A stretch of 64,000 nucleotides of DNA from Bog-756 sp963734435. Lineage in GTDB: Bacteria; Actinomycetota; Acidimicrobiia; Acidimicrobiales; RAAP-2. The notes beneath the pieces are model-generated. The model did no database searches. It was not told the DNA's origin and was given only the letters and a program-made list of their open reading frames with translations. Position numbers and translations under genes: made by a program. Shown here piece by piece: positions 62,767-64,000 of the stretch (positions are counted from its first letter, which is position 1; each line of letters opens with the position of its first letter). The DNA is taken from NCBI GenBank assembly GCA_963734435.1, contig CAVTHA010000009.1, positions 62,001 to 126,000 of the forward strand, read 5' to 3'.

Positions 62767-64000
62767 GCTCGGAGCGGTCGTTCGGCCCCGGGCGCCGGCG
62801 CCGGCGCCGGCGCTGACCATCGAACAGCTCGACGACGCCCCAGACCACCCCGGCGCCGACGGCGGTGGCCGAGACGAGGAGCCCGGCGCGGACCGAGGTG
62901 GGTGCGTAGGCGAAGGTCACCCGGTAGTCCCCCGGCCCGGGGATGGCCACCTGCTGGAGGATCCCGTCCGACGTCACCGCGGCCGGCTCCAACGGGCCGG
63001 CCGGCTGGCCGGACCCAGGCGGAGCCAGGAGTTGCAACGTGGCGTGCCAGCCCGAGGACGACGACTCGCTCCGATCGAGCGACACCGCCGAAGTGGCATG
63101 GACGACGATGTCCTGGCCCCCCATGGACCCCGGTGCGGCGGCCGACACGATGCTTCCGGCGGCGGCGGGACCCCCGCCCGGTGCTCGGAGCCAGGCCCAC
63201 CCGCGGGCGTCCGGGTTGTGGAAGACACCGAAGCCCTCGAGGGCTCCGGTGAAGACCCAGTGGGGATCGGTCACGACCTGTTGCAGGGGGCCGTCGAGCC
63301 GGACGTTCCCCATCTCGACCGTGCGGGCGGTCGGGGCCCCGACCGACAGCGGGCGCGTGGCGCGGACCACCAGGCCGCCGGCGGCCACCGGGGTCGACAG
63401 GGACACCTCGACGGTGCGGTGGTGGGCCGATCCGGCGCGGCGGATGTCCGACCGGGGGAGCCACTGCAGGCGGCCGGAGGTGTCGACCAGGCCAAGCTGC
63501 AGCCCGCTTCCCGTTCCACGGTCGATCGGGACGGACCAGCTCTGCACGGTGAGCACGCCACCCAGGTACCAGCGGCGGACGGTTCCCCGGGCGACGGCGA
63601 ACGGACCGTCCGGGCCGGACTTGGCCGGGCTGACCGGGCTGACGGGGGCGCCGGTCGCCACCGTCGAGCCGGTGGCCGTCGGGGCCGGCGCCGCCGGCGC
63701 GGGCGTGACGAAATAGTTGGGTAGCGACAACAGCGTGGTCACGTTGAGGTCGTCCCACACCGGGCCGGCCAGCGAGGCCGGGTCCAGATCCTCTTGGAGA
63801 TGAGCCCCGGTGGCCTGGTAGTAACGCCCGTCGGTCAGCGCCGTGTAGCCCTGGGCACTGGGCAAGTGATTGAAGATGTTGAGATCGGTCTGCCCGATCG
63901 CCAGCAGCTGGTCGCCTGAGAACCGGTCGGGGTCGAAGATGATGAAGCGGCCGTCGCCCACCCGGGCTTGGAACGCGGTGGCGGCCGGCCCCTGCGCCTG
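62753..64000 (-). CDS. C-terminal part of a large membrane-associated protein (YfhO-like), partial
   Basis: The frame is open to the window end, so the N-terminal part, probably polytopic, is missing. What remains is a long outer domain starting DGRFIIFDPDRFSG and containing NHLPSAQGYTALTDGRYYQATG. It is rich in beta structure, with one C-terminal membrane helix (VRAGLLVSATAVGAGVVWGVVEL) and an Arg-rich tail. The layout recalls YfhO/GT-C proteins, but the key loops lie outside the window. Assignment tentative. Confidence 0.6.
   Translation of the reverse strand, partial: QAQGPAATAFQARVGDGRFIIFDPDRFSGDQLLAIGQTDLNIFNHLPSAQGYTALTDGRYYQATGAHLQEDLDPASLAGPVWDDLNVTTLLSLPNYFVTPAPAAPAPTATGSTVATGAPVSPVSPAKSGPDGPFAVARGTVRRWYLGGVLTVQSWSVPIDRGTGSGLQLGLVDTSGRLQWLPRSDIRRAGSAHHRTVEVSLSTPVAAGGLVVRATRPLSVGAPTARTVEMGNVRLDGPLQQVVTDPHWVFTGALEGFGVFHNPDARGWAWLRAPGGGPAAAGSIVSAAAPGSMGGQDIVVHATSAVSLDRSESSSSGWHATLQLLAPPGSGQPAGPLEPAAVTSDGILQQVAIPGPGDYRVTFAYAPTSVRAGLLVSATAVGAGVVWGVVELFDGQRRRRRRRPGPNDRSELSPG

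Overview
The window is high-GC chromosomal DNA from an actinobacterium. Evidence for that is a Pup-proteasome locus (dop, pup, prcB, prcA, pafA), a DUF4193 zinc-ribbon protein, a HelY-type helicase, an Rv1830/ResR-like MerR regulator, an MhuD-like haem oxygenase, F420 (deazaflavin)-type oxidoreductases and an actinobacterial-type dif site. Frequent GTG and TTG starts and many 4-bp ATGA/GTGA overlaps fit this. A deep-branching class such as Acidimicrobiia is my guess from gene order and is not proven.

Layout. 1-10.7 kb: the proteasome/pupylation cluster (dop cut by the window edge), two tandem type I signal peptidases, tatB and tatC, a HelY-type helicase and a double-domain ThyX-like protein. 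10.7-11.2 kb: a non-coding stretch that folds into a long nested hairpin and is probably a structured RNA. 11.2-19.7 kb: DUF4193, an acetyltransferase, an HtrA-type protease, a nitroreductase, a metallo-beta-lactamase-fold enzyme and small zinc-ribbon proteins. 19.77 kb: a close match to the actinobacterial dif site inside about 780 bp of non-coding DNA, suggesting the replication terminus. 20.5-30.2 kb: a class II aldolase, a split glycine-cleavage operon (gcvT-gcvPA-gcvPB, no gcvH here), a ResR-like regulator, an MhuD-like enzyme, and a lipoprotein translationally coupled to a protein made of 9-residue SV/GS repeats.

30.4-45.2 kb is an accessory region: low coding density, an internally deleted IS256-family relic, a possible serine-recombinase remnant, two secreted repeat proteins, and a polysaccharide cluster (GT2, WecE-like aminotransferase, hexapeptide acyltransferase, GT39-like membrane protein) in which three of four genes have broken frames. 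A tRNA-Pro(GGG) sits at its right edge with its 3' end facing the region, as expected of an island integrated at a tRNA.

45.9-64 kb returns to core genes. There is a MerR regulator/methyltransferase pair with a textbook 19-bp-spacer palindromic promoter, an SGNH hydrolase, the der/DUF512 pair, ispH, an HD protein and a GT2. The long minus-strand run scpA-scpB-rluB-aroH-tyrA-aroA-cmk-plsC follows, then trpS and the C-terminal part of a large membrane protein cut by the window end. Apparent frameshifts near the 3' ends of ispH and plsC mean that some broken frames in this window could be sequence errors rather than decay.
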